54,292 nucleotides of DNA. Source: a virus. Position 1 is the first letter of the stretch. Each line of letters starts with the position of its first letter. Both the position numbers and the translations under genes were made by a program. This document shows positions 36,791-45,119 of this stretch, one piece after another. Location of the stretch: IMG/VR virus record IMGVR_UViG_3300032093_000181, positions 1-54,292 of that record; one strand, 5' to 3'. A model generated the notes under the pieces. The model saw only the letters and a program-made list of their open reading frames with translations, searched no databases and was not told the origin of the DNA.

Positions 36791-37735
36791 ATGGCAAATG
36801 TACAGAACGACGAATTCAAGTTCCCTGACGAGACTCCTGTAGCCACCTCTGAAGAGAAGGTGGAGTATGAAGTTGAATCAGGGCCTGAGATTGAGGTTGT
36901 AGACGACACGCCCACAGCGGACAAGGGCCGCAAGCCCATGAAGGAGGCCCCGGCAGAGGTCACCGACGACGAGCTTGAGCAGTATTCCGAAGGCGTTAAG
37001 AAGCGCATCCAGCATTTCTCTAAGGGTTATCACGAGGAGCGCAGGGCCAAGGAAGCGGCTTTCCGGGAGCGCGAAGAGGCACTGCGCCTTGCTCAAGCGC
37101 TGGTTGAAGAGAACAAAAAGCTTCAAGGTAGCCTGGGTCAGGGCCAACAAGTATTGCTTGAGCAAGCCAAGAAGGTTGTTGCCAACGAGGTAGAGCAGGC
37201 CAAGCAGAAGTACAAGCAGGCATATGAATCAGGAGATTCGGACGCCCTTGTTTCTGCGCAAGAAGAGTTAACGTCAGCAAAAATACGTGCTGAACGGGTA
37301 AACAATTTCAAGCCGCAAGTTGCACAGTCTCAAGAAACTGTGATACAACCCGCTCCACGACCTGTTGAACAACCGGTACAAGTCGATACCAGAGCCCGTG
37401 CGTGGCAAGATGCCAATCCGTGGTTTGGGTCAGACGACGAAATGACCGCAGTTGCTTTGACAGTTCACAAAAAACTTGTTGAAAGCGGGGTGGATACAGC
37501 CAGCGATGAGTACTACGAGAAGATTAACTCTCGTGTACGGCAAATTTTCCCAGATGCGTTCTCCTCGGGAAAGACAGCAAAAAAGTCGTCAGTTGTAGCA
37601 CCAGCAACACGCAGCACAGCGCCCAGAAAGATCGTGCTGACACAATCACAAGTCAATATCGCCAAGCGTCTTGGGGTTCCTTTGGAAGCCTATGCGCGTC
37701 AGGTTGCGGAAGATATGAGGAAACAAAATGGCTGA
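36791..37735 (+). CDS. Capsid scaffolding protein
   Basis: A 314-residue protein with an acidic N-terminus, long coiled coil (EERRAKEAAFREREEALRLA to about residue 175), a Pro/Gln linker, and a basic C-terminal helix (KIVLTQSQVNIAKRLGVPLEAYARQ). The acidic, helical composition with a basic tail that binds capsid protein is typical of phage scaffolds. It lies between portal and major capsid genes. It probably templates prohead assembly and leaves before DNA enters. Confidence 0.82.
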   Translation: MANVQNDEFKFPDETPVATSEEKVEYEVESGPEIEVVDDTPTADKGRKPMKEAPAEVTDDELEQYSEGVKKRIQHFSKGYHEERRAKEAAFREREEALRLAQALVEENKKLQGSLGQGQQVLLEQAKKVVANEVEQAKQKYKQAYESGDSDALVSAQEELTSAKIRAERVNNFKPQVAQSQETVIQPAPRPVEQPVQVDTRARAWQDANPWFGSDDEMTAVALTVHKKLVESGVDTASDEYYEKINSRVRQIFPDAFSSGKTAKKSSVVAPATRSTAPRKIVLTQSQVNIAKRLGVPLEAYARQVAEDMRKQNG

Positions 37736-38177
37736 GAACCGAATTTCACGCGAAGCAGATTCCCGAGCAAAGGCTGAGAGGCCCAAGCAGTGGATGCCGC
37801 CGCAGTTGCTTCCTGATGTGAACCCAGAGCCTGGATACTCCATGCGATGGATTCGTGTCAGCACTCTCGGTGTTGATGATCCTCGTAATGTCTCCGTCAA
37901 GCTGCAAGAGGGCTGGGAGCCCGTTAAAGCTAGCGACCATCCAGAAGCGCATGTGTCAGGAGGCGGCGCGGGCCGGTTCCCAGACAGCATTCAAATCGGT
38001 GGCTTGATGCTTTGCAAAACACCTTCGGAGTTCATTGAGCAGCGTTCTACCTACTTCCAGCGTCAAGCTGACGGGCAGATGCAATCAGTGGACAACAACT
38101 TCATGCGCGAGAATGATCCTCGGATGCCTCTGTTTAAGGAGCGCCGCTCGGAGGTTTCGTTCGGACGCGGCTCGTAA
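37728..38177 (+). CDS. Conserved head-region hypothetical protein (149 aa)
   Basis: A 149-residue basic protein whose ATG overlaps the scaffold gene by 8 bases. Visible parts are a Pro-rich start, YSMRWIRVSTLGVDDPRNV, EGWEPVKASDHPE and IGGLMLCKTPSEFIEQR, then a polar tail. I recall proteins of this pattern between scaffold and capsid genes in aquatic podoviruses. A minor head or head-completion function is likely but not shown. Confidence 0.6.
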   Translation: MAENRISREADSRAKAERPKQWMPPQLLPDVNPEPGYSMRWIRVSTLGVDDPRNVSVKLQEGWEPVKASDHPEAHVSGGGAGRFPDSIQIGGLMLCKTPSEFIEQRSTYFQRQADGQMQSVDNNFMRENDPRMPLFKERRSEVSFGRGS

Positions 38178-38193
38178 ATTCAAGGAGTCTTAA

Positions 38194-39048
38194 ATGGCTT
38201 ACCCTACCGTAGAAGGACCGTACGGTCTAATTCCGGTTAACCTGATTGGTGGTCAGGTCTTCGCGGGTTCCACGCGAATGATCCCGATTGCTAGCGGGTA
38301 TACCTCTTCCCTGTACTTTGGTGACCCCGTAAAGTTCACCTCTGACGGTACGCTGATCACTTCTGGTCTGGCGTACAACTCTGCTGCGGCAGAAACTGGC
38401 GGTACGCTGGGCGTCTTCCTGGGTTGTGAATACACCCCGGCTGGCGGTCCTCTGTTTGGCAAGCAACGCTATCAAAGCTGGGCTGCTAACACCGTTGCTC
38501 CTGATGCTGTGGCCTACGTCAGCGATGACCCGGACATTGTCATCAAGGCTGCGATCATCCAGTACAACGCTTCTGGCACCCCTGTGCTGGGCTGCGTACC
38601 CGCTGCTGCTCTGGGCACGAACCTGACTTCGATGGCTACCGCCACCGCAAACACGGGTTCGGGTTCCAACTTCAGCGGCAACTCCAACGTCGGTCTGATG
38701 CTGGCTTCGGGCAACGTGCGCCGCACGGCTACCGCTCCGTTCCGTATCGTTCAGATGGTTCCGGAGACCCAGTTGCTGGTGACGCAGACCGCTACCACTG
38801 GTAACGCAAGCACCTCGGTGACGCTGGCCGCTGCAAACGCTTCGATCAAGACCGGCATGCTGGTCACGGGTCTGAACGTCCAAGCCGGTACGTTTGTGGC
38901 GGCTGTCAGTGGCACTACGGTGACGCTGTCGCAAGCTACTGCTGCTACCACCGGGCAAACGGGTACTCTCACCTTCAACGGCTTCCAAGAGGTGCTGGTG
39001 AAGTGGAATGCCGGTTACCACGCCTATGATGTCGCAGTTGCGATCTAA
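38194..39048 (+). CDS. Probable capsid-associated structural protein (284 aa)
   Basis: A 284-residue protein rich in Ala, Gly, Thr and Ser, with little Lys or charged helix, a typical beta-rich virion composition. The N-terminal half has PYGLIPVNLIGGQVFAG and PVKFTSDGTLITSG; a central low-complexity TATANTGSGSNFSGNSN loop; and a C-terminal beta part. It directly precedes the major capsid gene. It could be a decoration, head fibre or stabilising protein. The codon choice is strongly optimised like the capsid gene, which suggests high expression. Confidence 0.65.
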   Translation: MAYPTVEGPYGLIPVNLIGGQVFAGSTRMIPIASGYTSSLYFGDPVKFTSDGTLITSGLAYNSAAAETGGTLGVFLGCEYTPAGGPLFGKQRYQSWAANTVAPDAVAYVSDDPDIVIKAAIIQYNASGTPVLGCVPAAALGTNLTSMATATANTGSGSNFSGNSNVGLMLASGNVRRTATAPFRIVQMVPETQLLVTQTATTGNASTSVTLAAANASIKTGMLVTGLNVQAGTFVAAVSGTTVTLSQATAATTGQTGTLTFNGFQEVLVKWNAGYHAYDVAVAI

Positions 39049-39061
39049 GGAGTAACACAAA

Positions 39062-39970
39062 ATGGCAATTTCACGCGCCCAACTACTCAAGGAACTGCTC
39101 CCTGGTCTGAACGCTCTGTTCGGTATGGAGTACAAGCGCTACGGCGAAGAGCACAAGGAAATCTACGAGACCGAGTCCTCAGAGCGCTCGTTCGAAGAAG
39201 AAACCAAGCTCTCCGGCTTCAGCGCTGCTCCGGTGAAGAACGAAGGTCAAGCAATTTCCTACGACAACGCGCAGGAAGCCTGGACCGCTCGTTACAACCA
39301 CGAGACCATCGCTATGGGTTTCTCCGTCACCGAAGAGGCGATGGAAGACAACCTGTACGACAGTCTGTCGGCCCGCTACACGAAGGCCCTGGCTCGCGCT
39401 ATGGCTTACACGAAGCAGGTCAAAGCTGCTGCCATCCTGAACAACGGTTTCAACAGCGCTGTTACCTACGGCGACGGACAAGCCCTGTTCTCGACCGCTC
39501 ACCCGCTGGTCTCTGGTGGCACCAACAGCAACCGCCCGACGACCGCCGCCGACCTGAACGAGACTTCCCTGGAAGCCGCCGTCATTCAGATCGCTGGTTG
39601 GACGGATGAGCGTGGTCTGCTGATCGCTGCTAAGCCGCGTAAGCTGGTTGTTCCCCCGGCCCTGATGTTCACGGCAACCCGCCTGCTGGAAACCAGCCTG
39701 CGTGTGGGCACCGCCGACAACGACATCAACGCACTGAAGAACAACGGTTCTATCCCTGAGGGATATACCGTTAACCACTTCTTGACCGACACCAATGCGT
39801 GGTTCCTGACCACGGATGTGCCCAACGGTCTGAAGCACTTCGTGCGCGTGCCTATGGCTACGTCAATGGATGCCGACTTCGACACGGGCAACGCTCGTTA
39901 CAAGGCACGAGAGCGGTATTCGTTCGGAGTGAGCGACCCGTTGGGCATCTACGGGTCTCCCGGAGCCTAA
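39062..39970 (+). CDS. Major capsid protein
   Basis: A 302-residue protein with AAGGAG at the ideal distance. The N-terminal helix (ISRAQLLKELLPGLNALFG), the FSAAPVKNEGQAI/ETIAMGFSVTEEAMEDN region, the long spine-like helix SARYTKALARAMAYTKQVKAAAILNNGF and the C-terminal ARERYSFGVSDPLGIYGSPGA match HK97-fold major capsid proteins of the Mu-like/aquatic phage group. It would form most of the icosahedral shell. A strong terminator follows. Confidence 0.9.
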   Translation: MAISRAQLLKELLPGLNALFGMEYKRYGEEHKEIYETESSERSFEEETKLSGFSAAPVKNEGQAISYDNAQEAWTARYNHETIAMGFSVTEEAMEDNLYDSLSARYTKALARAMAYTKQVKAAAILNNGFNSAVTYGDGQALFSTAHPLVSGGTNSNRPTTAADLNETSLEAAVIQIAGWTDERGLLIAAKPRKLVVPPALMFTATRLLETSLRVGTADNDINALKNNGSIPEGYTVNHFLTDTNAWFLTTDVPNGLKHFVRVPMATSMDADFDTGNARYKARERYSFGVSDPLGIYGSPGA

Positions 39971-39998
39971 GCAAAAAGTCCTTGTAAATCAAGCACTT

Positions 39999-40023
39999 AA
40001 GGCCCCTTCGGGGGCCTTTTCTT
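39999..40023 (+). terminator. Strong rho-independent terminator after the capsid gene
   Basis: An 8-base-pair stem AAGGCCCC / GGGGCCTT with a TTCG tetraloop, followed by TTTTCTTTT. It ends the head-gene transcript and separates it from the homing endonuclease gene. Confidence 0.92.
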
Positions 40024-40030
40024 TTGTCCG

Positions 40031-40059
40031 TTGACTTTGCCTTGTACCACTGGTACATT
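40031..40059 (+). promoter_or_regulatory. Promoter of the GIY-YIG gene
   Basis: TTGACT (40031-40036), 17 bases and TACATT (40054-40059). A TGTACC/GGTACA inverted repeat (about 40043-40057) surrounds the -10 and may be an operator. It comes right after the capsid terminator, so the endonuclease is expressed separately. Confidence 0.6.
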
Positions 40060-40092
40060 AAGGTCTAGGCTTTGTACCGTAAGGAGCGGACC

Positions 40093-40932
40093 TTGACACA
40101 GGTAATCTACAAGATCGTTAATTTGGTCAACGACAAGTTTTACGTTGGAAGCACGATCCACAAGAAGGTTCGATTTCGTCAACATCGAAAATTGTTGCGC
40201 GGTAATCGGCACCACTGCAAACACCTTCAGGCGGCGTGGAATAAGTATGGAGAGGAGAAGTTTGACTTCCGTGTGGTTGAAGAAGTTCCTGACGCTGTGT
40301 CTTTGCAAGGAGTAGAAGATCGTTGGCTTAAAGAGCATGTTGGGCAAACATACTGCTACAACACTGGGCACTCTTCTGCAGCACCGTGGCGAAACGCGCC
40401 CGCGTATAAAACACCAAACTTTGGTAAAACGGTTTCTGAAGAACAGCGACAACAAATCTCCCAGACGTTAAAAGACTTCTACGCTCAGGACTACTTTAAT
40501 CATCCTCGTGTTGGCAAGCAGCACACAGAAGAAACCAAAGCCAAAATTAGTGTAGCCAAGATGGCAAATCCTGTCGCTCCTTGGGAAGGCCGGCAGCGTA
40601 GCGAAGAAACCAAAGCCAAAATTGGCGACACCCAACGCGGCAAGCCCAAAGGCCCAGGCCGGAAAGTTTCAGAAGAAGGTCGCGCCAAGATCCGCGCAAA
40701 CATTGAAGCAGGGCGCAGTCATATGCACTGGCTTGGCAGAACTCACACAGAAGAAGCCAAGGAGAAGATGCGCAAGAAAGTTTTGGAGCAAACCTCTGGG
40801 CAAATTTTTGACAGCTTGACTGCTGTGCTGACGCACTACCAAATGACAATGCCCACACTGCGCCGCGCTCTGCTCTCTGGTAAACCAATTGGCAAGGGCA
40901 AATTTACTGGGCTGGTGTTTGTTTACGCTTGA
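40093..40932 (+). CDS. GIY-YIG homing endonuclease with repeated DNA-binding motifs
   Basis: A 279-residue protein from TTG 40093, chosen because AAGGAG lies 6 bases upstream. Residues 1-80 are a GIY-YIG-type nuclease: VIYKIVNLVNDKFYVGST (the GIY/YIG strands), RFRQHRKLL with the catalytic Arg, and a Glu in the EDRW segment. The central part has three NUMOD3-like repeats (HTEETKAKIS, RSEETKAKIG, SEEGRAKI) and a further HTEEAKEKM, which bind DNA. The C-terminus resembles a helix-turn-helix (YQMTMPTLRRALLSG). It is a selfish free-standing endonuclease inserted between capsid and downstream virion genes. Confidence 0.9.
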   Translation: MTQVIYKIVNLVNDKFYVGSTIHKKVRFRQHRKLLRGNRHHCKHLQAAWNKYGEEKFDFRVVEEVPDAVSLQGVEDRWLKEHVGQTYCYNTGHSSAAPWRNAPAYKTPNFGKTVSEEQRQQISQTLKDFYAQDYFNHPRVGKQHTEETKAKISVAKMANPVAPWEGRQRSEETKAKIGDTQRGKPKGPGRKVSEEGRAKIRANIEAGRSHMHWLGRTHTEEAKEKMRKKVLEQTSGQIFDSLTAVLTHYQMTMPTLRRALLSGKPIGKGKFTGLVFVYA

Positions 40933-40957
40933 CCCAGTTTCAACACTATGCTACCCT
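40929..40957 (+). promoter_or_regulatory. Weak promoter candidate before the 119-aa gene
   Basis: TTGACC (40929-40934), 17 bases, TACCCT (40952-40957), immediately after the endonuclease gene. The following leader has GCCTGCTG/CAGCAGGC arms (40981-40988 and 41016-41023). It could restart transcription of the virion genes. The -10 is poor. Confidence 0.35.
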
Positions 40958-41042
40958 GCTCACAGTCCAAGATTCACCTTGCCTGCTGACCGACTTGGCG
41001 GACTGACCTCACAGACAGCAGGCGCAAACTGAGGAGCCTCTC

Positions 41043-41402
41043 ATGGCAAATACCAGCTTTAACGGCCCGGTGCGGTCGCAAAACGGTTTCCAAACTATCT
41101 CTGTTGACGCCACGACCGGCGCGGTCACCACGACGGCTACCATTGGCCCCGCCACGGTGGTTGATTCTGTTGCTGCTACCGGCAACGTCACCGCTGATAG
41201 CGGCACTGCTCCTGCTGCAGGCGGCATGGCTGCGTTCCTGGCTTCGTCCACGGCCAACTTTGGCATCTTCGTGGGTTCTGGTGCGCCGAGCATTACTGCT
41301 GCTCAAGGGTCTCTGTACCTGCGCACGGATGGCACAACCACCAACGACCGCCTGTATGTGCGCGGCTCGTCTGCTTGGATTGCTGTTACCACCGCTACCT
41401 AA
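41043..41402 (+). CDS. Virion-associated hypothetical protein (119 aa)
   Basis: A 119-residue protein with GAGGAG before the ATG. It is a Thr/Ala/Gly-rich beta-type sequence ending with LYLRTDGTTTNDRLYVRG and AWIAVTT, a segment also found at the ends of phage fibre and head decoration proteins. A role as a small head fibre or capsid surface protein is likely. It lies next to the homing endonuclease insertion. Confidence 0.6.
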   Translation: MANTSFNGPVRSQNGFQTISVDATTGAVTTTATIGPATVVDSVAATGNVTADSGTAPAAGGMAAFLASSTANFGIFVGSGAPSITAAQGSLYLRTDGTTTNDRLYVRGSSAWIAVTTAT

Positions 41403-41414
41403 TAGGAGCGCATC

Positions 41415-41693
41415 ATGTCGATGCAAACCGACGTTAAGTCAGCCGCCTGTGCGGCTGGCGCGGCAACAGCAGTCACGGCTAATCGGACTCGTCTCAAGGC
41501 GTTGACGATCAGCTACACCACCAGCGGTACGGTGTCTGTAACGAACGGGATCAGTGTCACGCTGTTTTCGTTTACGGCACCTGCTGCTGTGGGCGCTATC
41601 CACATCATCATTCCCGGCGAAGGCATCCTTGCTGAACAAGGTTTGACGGTGACCTGTGGAGCCAGCACCACTGCTGTGGCTTACTATGGCTAA
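41415..41693 (+). CDS. Virion-associated hypothetical protein (92 aa)
   Basis: A 92-residue hydrophobic, beta-rich protein (ALTISYTTSGTVSVTNGISV, IHIIIPGEGILAEQGLTVT). It lacks a signal peptide and has an immunoglobulin-like or jelly-roll-like strand pattern. It follows the 119-aa protein at 12 bases and overlaps the next gene by 8 bases. A capsid decoration protein is possible. Confidence 0.55.
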   Translation: MSMQTDVKSAACAAGAATAVTANRTRLKALTISYTTSGTVSVTNGISVTLFSFTAPAAVGAIHIIIPGEGILAEQGLTVTCGASTTAVAYYG

Positions 41694-41931
41694 GTCGCCT
41701 GCATGGACGCGGAAGGAAGGCAAGAACCCCAAAGGGGGTTTGAATGCCAAGGGCCGTGCATCTGCTAAAGCGCAGGGCATGAACCTCAAGCCTCCGCAGC
41801 CTGAAGGTGGCTCTCGCCGTGACTCATTCTGTGCCCGGATGTCGGGCATGAAGAAGAAGCTCACCAGCGAGAAAACAGCCAAAGATCCGAATTCCCGTAT
41901 CAACAAAAGCCTGCGGGCATGGAATTGCTGA
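41686..41931 (+). CDS. DUF6321-like basic protein
   Basis: An 81-residue protein from ATG 41686, overlapping the previous gene by 8 bases. The sequence PAWTRKEGKNPKGGLNAKGR, then NLKPPQPEGGSRRDSFCARM and SRINKSLRAWNC is a pattern I recall as DUF6321, common in aquatic phages and found next to head genes. It is very basic with a Cys near each end. It could be a DNA-associated head protein; the role is not established. Confidence 0.7.
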   Translation: MAKSPAWTRKEGKNPKGGLNAKGRASAKAQGMNLKPPQPEGGSRRDSFCARMSGMKKKLTSEKTAKDPNSRINKSLRAWNC

Positions 41932-41941
41932 GTGGTAGGCG

Positions 41942-42196
41942 ATGGAAGCGACGGTATTGTGGAACCTCGTCCTGACTGTCCTTTTGGGCGCAGTGGCATT
42001 CTTCATGTCATCCAAGTTCAAGGAGCTTGATAGATTGTCTATCCTGCTCAACCGCACACGGGAAGAGATTGCCCGAGATCACATCACGCGGTCTGAATTT
42101 CGGGCGGACATGAAAGAGTTGTTAGAGCGCTTTGACAGGATAGAGGCCAAACTGGATACTCTGCGGAGTAAACAAAGTGCCGGTCAAGTCGGATAA
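41942..42196 (+). CDS. Single-span membrane protein with coiled coil (84 aa)
   Basis: Residues about 5-25 are a membrane span (LWNLVLTVLLGAVAFFM), followed by a charged coiled coil (KFKELDRLSILLNRTREE, MKELLERFDRIEAKLDTL). The arrangement resembles inner-membrane lysis or spanin-like proteins, or phage membrane-anchored coiled-coil proteins. It overlaps the next gene by 20 bases. Because no holin or endolysin is otherwise recognised here, a lysis role is worth considering, but it lies among virion genes. Confidence 0.55.
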   Translation: MEATVLWNLVLTVLLGAVAFFMSSKFKELDRLSILLNRTREEIARDHITRSEFRADMKELLERFDRIEAKLDTLRSKQSAGQVG

Positions 42197-42560
42197 ACAA
42201 CGTCGGTTCATGTATGCGTCTCTCGCTGGCAAGACGGATGTCCCGCCGAGCGTAGCGAAGAAGTTTGTCGGGCCTAAAGCCCATGCCGAAGGAGGCGAAA
42301 TTATGCGTTCTACTGGAATTGGCGGACCAACCGCCCAAGAGATGCAGGCGTATCACGCCTCACGTAAACCCAAGGATAAGCCCCCTGCTGGCATCCGCGC
42401 TGAGTTGGATGCCATGAAGCAGGAAAAGGCAAATGAGGCTGGTATGAAAGCTCATGAGGGCCGCAAGCTTGCCAAGGGGGGTTCTTGCTACGTCTCCGGC
42501 GGTTCTGTTAAGGGTGCAGGCTGCGCCCAACGTGGCGTAAGAAAGTGCAAGGTGGTGTGA
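42177..42560 (+). CDS. Hypothetical basic protein with GCAxRG tail motif (127 aa)
   Basis: A 127-residue protein with a GTG start overlapping the previous gene by 20 bases. The N-terminal PVKSDKQRRFMYASLAGK is a common start of small phage proteins. The protein is basic, with a Lys-rich middle and a C-terminal GGSVKGAGCAQRGVRKCKVV. That tail matches the GxGCAxRGxxKG motif found in three other small proteins in the next 4 kb. Role unknown; virion-associated by position. Confidence 0.6.
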   Translation: MPVKSDKQRRFMYASLAGKTDVPPSVAKKFVGPKAHAEGGEIMRSTGIGGPTAQEMQAYHASRKPKDKPPAGIRAELDAMKQEKANEAGMKAHEGRKLAKGGSCYVSGGSVKGAGCAQRGVRKCKVV

Positions 42561-42561
42561 C

Positions 42562-43119
42562 ATGAAGAAGCGTAAATTCCGCTACGACGAAGGTGGCGAA
42601 GTCAATTACGGCGAGGACGAGCGTCCCGCAGCCACGGGCATGTCTGAGGCAGCGGAGTTGATGCCGGAAAAGCCCAAGCCCAAGCCTGCTCCGAAGCCTA
42701 AACCCAAAGCTGCTTCTCCCTCTCCAAGCCCCTCTCCTAGCCCCGCGCCATCTCCTTCGCCCCAACGTGTTGAAGTAACGGGTAAGCGTCTTCCTAAAGA
42801 CGACGAATCCAAGTCTGTTTCTGAGCGCATGAAAGCTGCGCGGGAGCGGGCAAGGGCTGGTGGCACCAGCACTGACGACCGTTCTGTCACTGAACGTATG
42901 GGTGGCTCTGAGCGCAAGAGTTCTTCCGGCTCTACGGATACCCGCTCTATTTCTGACCGCATGAAGGCCATGCGCGAGAGCGCGAGGTCTAGCAGCACCG
43001 GCACCGATACTCGCTCGGTTGGTGAGCGCATTCGTGGGGCTCTGGGCTTCGCCAAAGGCGGCGTAACCCGCGCTGATGGCTGCGCTAAGAAGGGCCACAC
43101 CAAGGGGAAGATGCGGTGA
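42562..43119 (+). CDS. Repetitive low-complexity protein with GCAxKG tail motif (185 aa)
   Basis: A 185-residue protein. The first 25 residues are mixed, then PKPKPAPKPKPKA and SPSPSPSPSPAPSPSP low-complexity segments, then four imperfect repeats built on S(V/I)(S/T)ERM/DRM (SVSERMKAARERA, SVTERM, SISDRMKAMRESA, SVGERIRG). It ends with FAKGGVTRADGCAKKGHTKG. It is probably unstructured. The end motif and genomic place suggest a virion protein. The HNH gene starts within its last codons. Confidence 0.6.
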   Translation: MKKRKFRYDEGGEVNYGEDERPAATGMSEAAELMPEKPKPKPAPKPKPKAASPSPSPSPSPAPSPSPQRVEVTGKRLPKDDESKSVSERMKAARERARAGGTSTDDRSVTERMGGSERKSSSGSTDTRSISDRMKAMRESARSSSTGTDTRSVGERIRGALGFAKGGVTRADGCAKKGHTKGKMR

Positions 43120-43604
43120 GCGGTAAGGCCGTTCCTTTGGAAACACGTTTTTGGCCTAAAGTTGCCAAAGGCGATGATAGTGTTTGCTGGGAGTGGCAAG
43201 GCGCACGCATAAGTAAAGGGTATGGCTGGGTAAAAACACCTATTGGTAACCGCACAGCGTCCCGTGTAGCTGCGTATTTATCTGGTGTACTTGACAGTCT
43301 GTCAAGCCCGCTGTGTGTTTTGCATCGTTGCGATAACCCGCCGTGTTGCAATCCTGCGCATTTGTTTACTGGCACCAACGTAGATAATGTTGCTGACAGG
43401 GTTGCAAAAGGCAGAAGTGGAAGTAAAGCGCTTCATGGGCAATCAAACGGCGCATCTAAGTTGACCGATATCCAGGTAAAACAAGTGCGTGGCATGTATA
43501 AGTTTGCACAGTACAGTCAATCGCAACTTGCTAGGATGTTTAATGTGCACCAACCGCACATTAGTCGAATTGTTAACGGGCTTAGGTGTGGAGGTGTGCT
43601 TTGA
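43116..43604 (+). CDS. HNH homing endonuclease
   Basis: A 162-residue protein whose GTG start overlaps the previous stop (GTGA). It has an N-terminal CWEWQGARISKGYGWVK segment, LCVLHRCDNPPCCNPAHLF (the HNH core with paired zinc-type cysteines) and a C-terminal helix-turn-helix (YSQSQLARMFNVHQPHISRIV). This is the usual layout of free-standing phage HNH endonucleases. It lies exactly between two small virion genes and is AT-richer than they are, so it looks like a mobile insertion. Confidence 0.88.
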   Translation: MSGKAVPLETRFWPKVAKGDDSVCWEWQGARISKGYGWVKTPIGNRTASRVAAYLSGVLDSLSSPLCVLHRCDNPPCCNPAHLFTGTNVDNVADRVAKGRSGSKALHGQSNGASKLTDIQVKQVRGMYKFAQYSQSQLARMFNVHQPHISRIVNGLRCGGVL

Positions 43605-43843
43605 GAAGTAGCCGTGGCATGGGTGCCGTAAACCCCAAGAAGCTACCCAAAGCAGTGATGCGGAAAGACGCTAATGTCCCAACCGAACTCTATGCAGAGG
43701 GTGGCCCCACGGGGCTTTACGCCAACATCCATGCCAAGCGCAAACGCATTGCCGCAGGATCGGGTGAAACAATGCGCAAGCCGGGTACTTCCGGCGCTCC
43801 TACTGCCAAAGCGTTCAAACGCTCCGCAATGACGGCGAAGTAA
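43601..43843 (+). CDS. Hypothetical basic protein (80 aa) after the HNH gene
   Basis: I start it at TTG 43601, since GGAGG lies 6 bases upstream and it overlaps the HNH stop; ATG 43619 is the alternative. The protein has RSSRGMGAVNPKKLP, an ELYAEGGPTGLYANIHAKRKRIAAGSGE segment and GAPTAKAFKRSAMTAK. It is basic, Gly-rich and probably unstructured. I recall similar GLYANIHAKRKRI proteins beside tail adaptors of aquatic phages. The function is unknown. Confidence 0.6.
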   Translation: MRSSRGMGAVNPKKLPKAVMRKDANVPTELYAEGGPTGLYANIHAKRKRIAAGSGETMRKPGTSGAPTAKAFKRSAMTAK

Positions 43844-43844
43844 T

Positions 43845-44540
43845 ATGGCAACCTCTGGAACCACCACGTTTGACCTTGACCTCAACGAATACGTTGAGGA
43901 AGCCTTTGAGCGCTGTGGTGCAGAGCTTCGCACGGGCTATGACCTGAAGACCGCACGGCGGTCAATGAACCTGCTGTTTGCAGACTGGGCCAACCGGGGC
44001 ATCAATCTCTGGACGGTTGAGCAGGGGTCTATCCCGCTCGTGCAAGGCACAGCTACGTACAACCTGCCAAGTGACACGGTAGACCTCATTGAGCATGTGA
44101 TTCGCACGGGGGCGGGCAACGTCAGCACCCAGGTCGATCTGACCATCACACGCATTTCCGTTTCCACCTACTCCAGCATTCCCAACAAGCTGCAGCAAGC
44201 CCGTCCGATTCAGGTCTGGATCAACCGCCAAGCCCCCACGCCGACTGTGACGGTATGGCCTGTGCCGGATCAGACGAACAACTATCAGTTCATCTACTGG
44301 AGACTGCGCCGCATTCAAGACGCTGGCGCCGGGGGTACGTACACGCAGGATGTCCCGTTCCGCTTCATCCCCTGCTTGGTGGCAGGGTTGGCGTACTACC
44401 TGTCAATGAAGATCCCTGGCGCGATGGAGCGCATGCAGGTGTTGAAACAGCAGTATGACGAGGCTTGGGATCTCGCATCGACGGAAGACCGTGAAAAGGC
44501 AGCGGTGCGGTTCGTGCCGCGCCAGATGTTCATAAGCTGA
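43845..44540 (+). CDS. Tail adaptor / head-tail connector protein I
   Basis: A 231-residue protein. Helical N-terminus (EEAFERCGAELRTGYDLKTARRS), ADWANRGINLWT, a beta part with TYNLPSDTVDLIEHVI, TVWPVPDQTNNYQFIYWRLRRI, and a C-terminal helix (LKQQYDEAWDLA). This pattern matches T7-like tail tubular protein A/adaptor families that bind the portal. It would form the ring between portal and tail nozzle. The second adaptor-like protein is at 45928-46578. Confidence 0.75.
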   Translation: MATSGTTTFDLDLNEYVEEAFERCGAELRTGYDLKTARRSMNLLFADWANRGINLWTVEQGSIPLVQGTATYNLPSDTVDLIEHVIRTGAGNVSTQVDLTITRISVSTYSSIPNKLQQARPIQVWINRQAPTPTVTVWPVPDQTNNYQFIYWRLRRIQDAGAGGTYTQDVPFRFIPCLVAGLAYYLSMKIPGAMERMQVLKQQYDEAWDLASTEDREKAAVRFVPRQMFIS

Positions 44541-44548
44541 GGTTTACG

Positions 44549-45118
44549 ATGCCTGCTCCCTACCGCGACAAAAACATCCTTGAAATGAGTGACCGTGAGC
44601 GGGAAGCTCGGCGGGTTGAAGCGCTTATGCGGCCTGGGCGGGATGCGGTTGAAGGCGTATACCCAGAAGAGTTTTTGGTTCCCGCAGCACGAGCCGCAAG
44701 CAAAGCGGTACAAACAGCACTTCAACGGACTCCAAAAGTTGCCCCAAAAGTGGCGATGCCTGGAGAAGTAAAGCCAAACGTACCAGCGCGTCCGTACTGG
44801 ATGAGTAGGAATAATTTATCTGAAAACTACAACCCAAAGAACTATACCCCGGCCAAAATGGAGAAGATTAGAGAGGATCTGGCTCGAAAGGCAAAGCTGT
44901 CTGAGCAAGAAAAAAGACTAGAGCGGATGCGCGAATACGACCAAGAAATGGATGTGTTTGATGCAAAGAAAGCGTTGTTAGACAGGTCGATGCTGTCTGC
45001 GGGAGTTAATGCTTCGCAAAACGAACAAGAATACAAGCGCGGGGGCTCGGTCAAGGTAAAGTCTCATCGTGGTGACGGCATCGCGCAGCGCGGCAAGACC
45101 AAGGGTCGGATGATCTGA
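44549..45118 (+). CDS. Hypothetical protein with GIAQRG tail motif (189 aa)
   Basis: A 189-residue protein, mostly charged helix (NILEMSDREREARRVEALM; RKAKLSEQEKRLERMREYD), with a Pro-rich middle. It ends with the tail motif GDGIAQRGKTKGRMI. GAGG lies close to the ATG. A role as minor virion or assembly protein is inferred from its position between adaptor genes and from the shared tail motif. Confidence 0.58.
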   Translation: MPAPYRDKNILEMSDREREARRVEALMRPGRDAVEGVYPEEFLVPAARAASKAVQTALQRTPKVAPKVAMPGEVKPNVPARPYWMSRNNLSENYNPKNYTPAKMEKIREDLARKAKLSEQEKRLERMREYDQEMDVFDAKKALLDRSMLSAGVNASQNEQEYKRGGSVKVKSHRGDGIAQRGKTKGRMI

Positions 45119-45119
45119 C

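Noticed and set aside
38227-39135. Antisense open frame (302 aa) across two capsid-region genes
   Set aside because: It spans the junction of two strongly supported late genes and has a biased Arg/Ser/Gly composition caused by the Ala/Thr-rich genes on the other strand.
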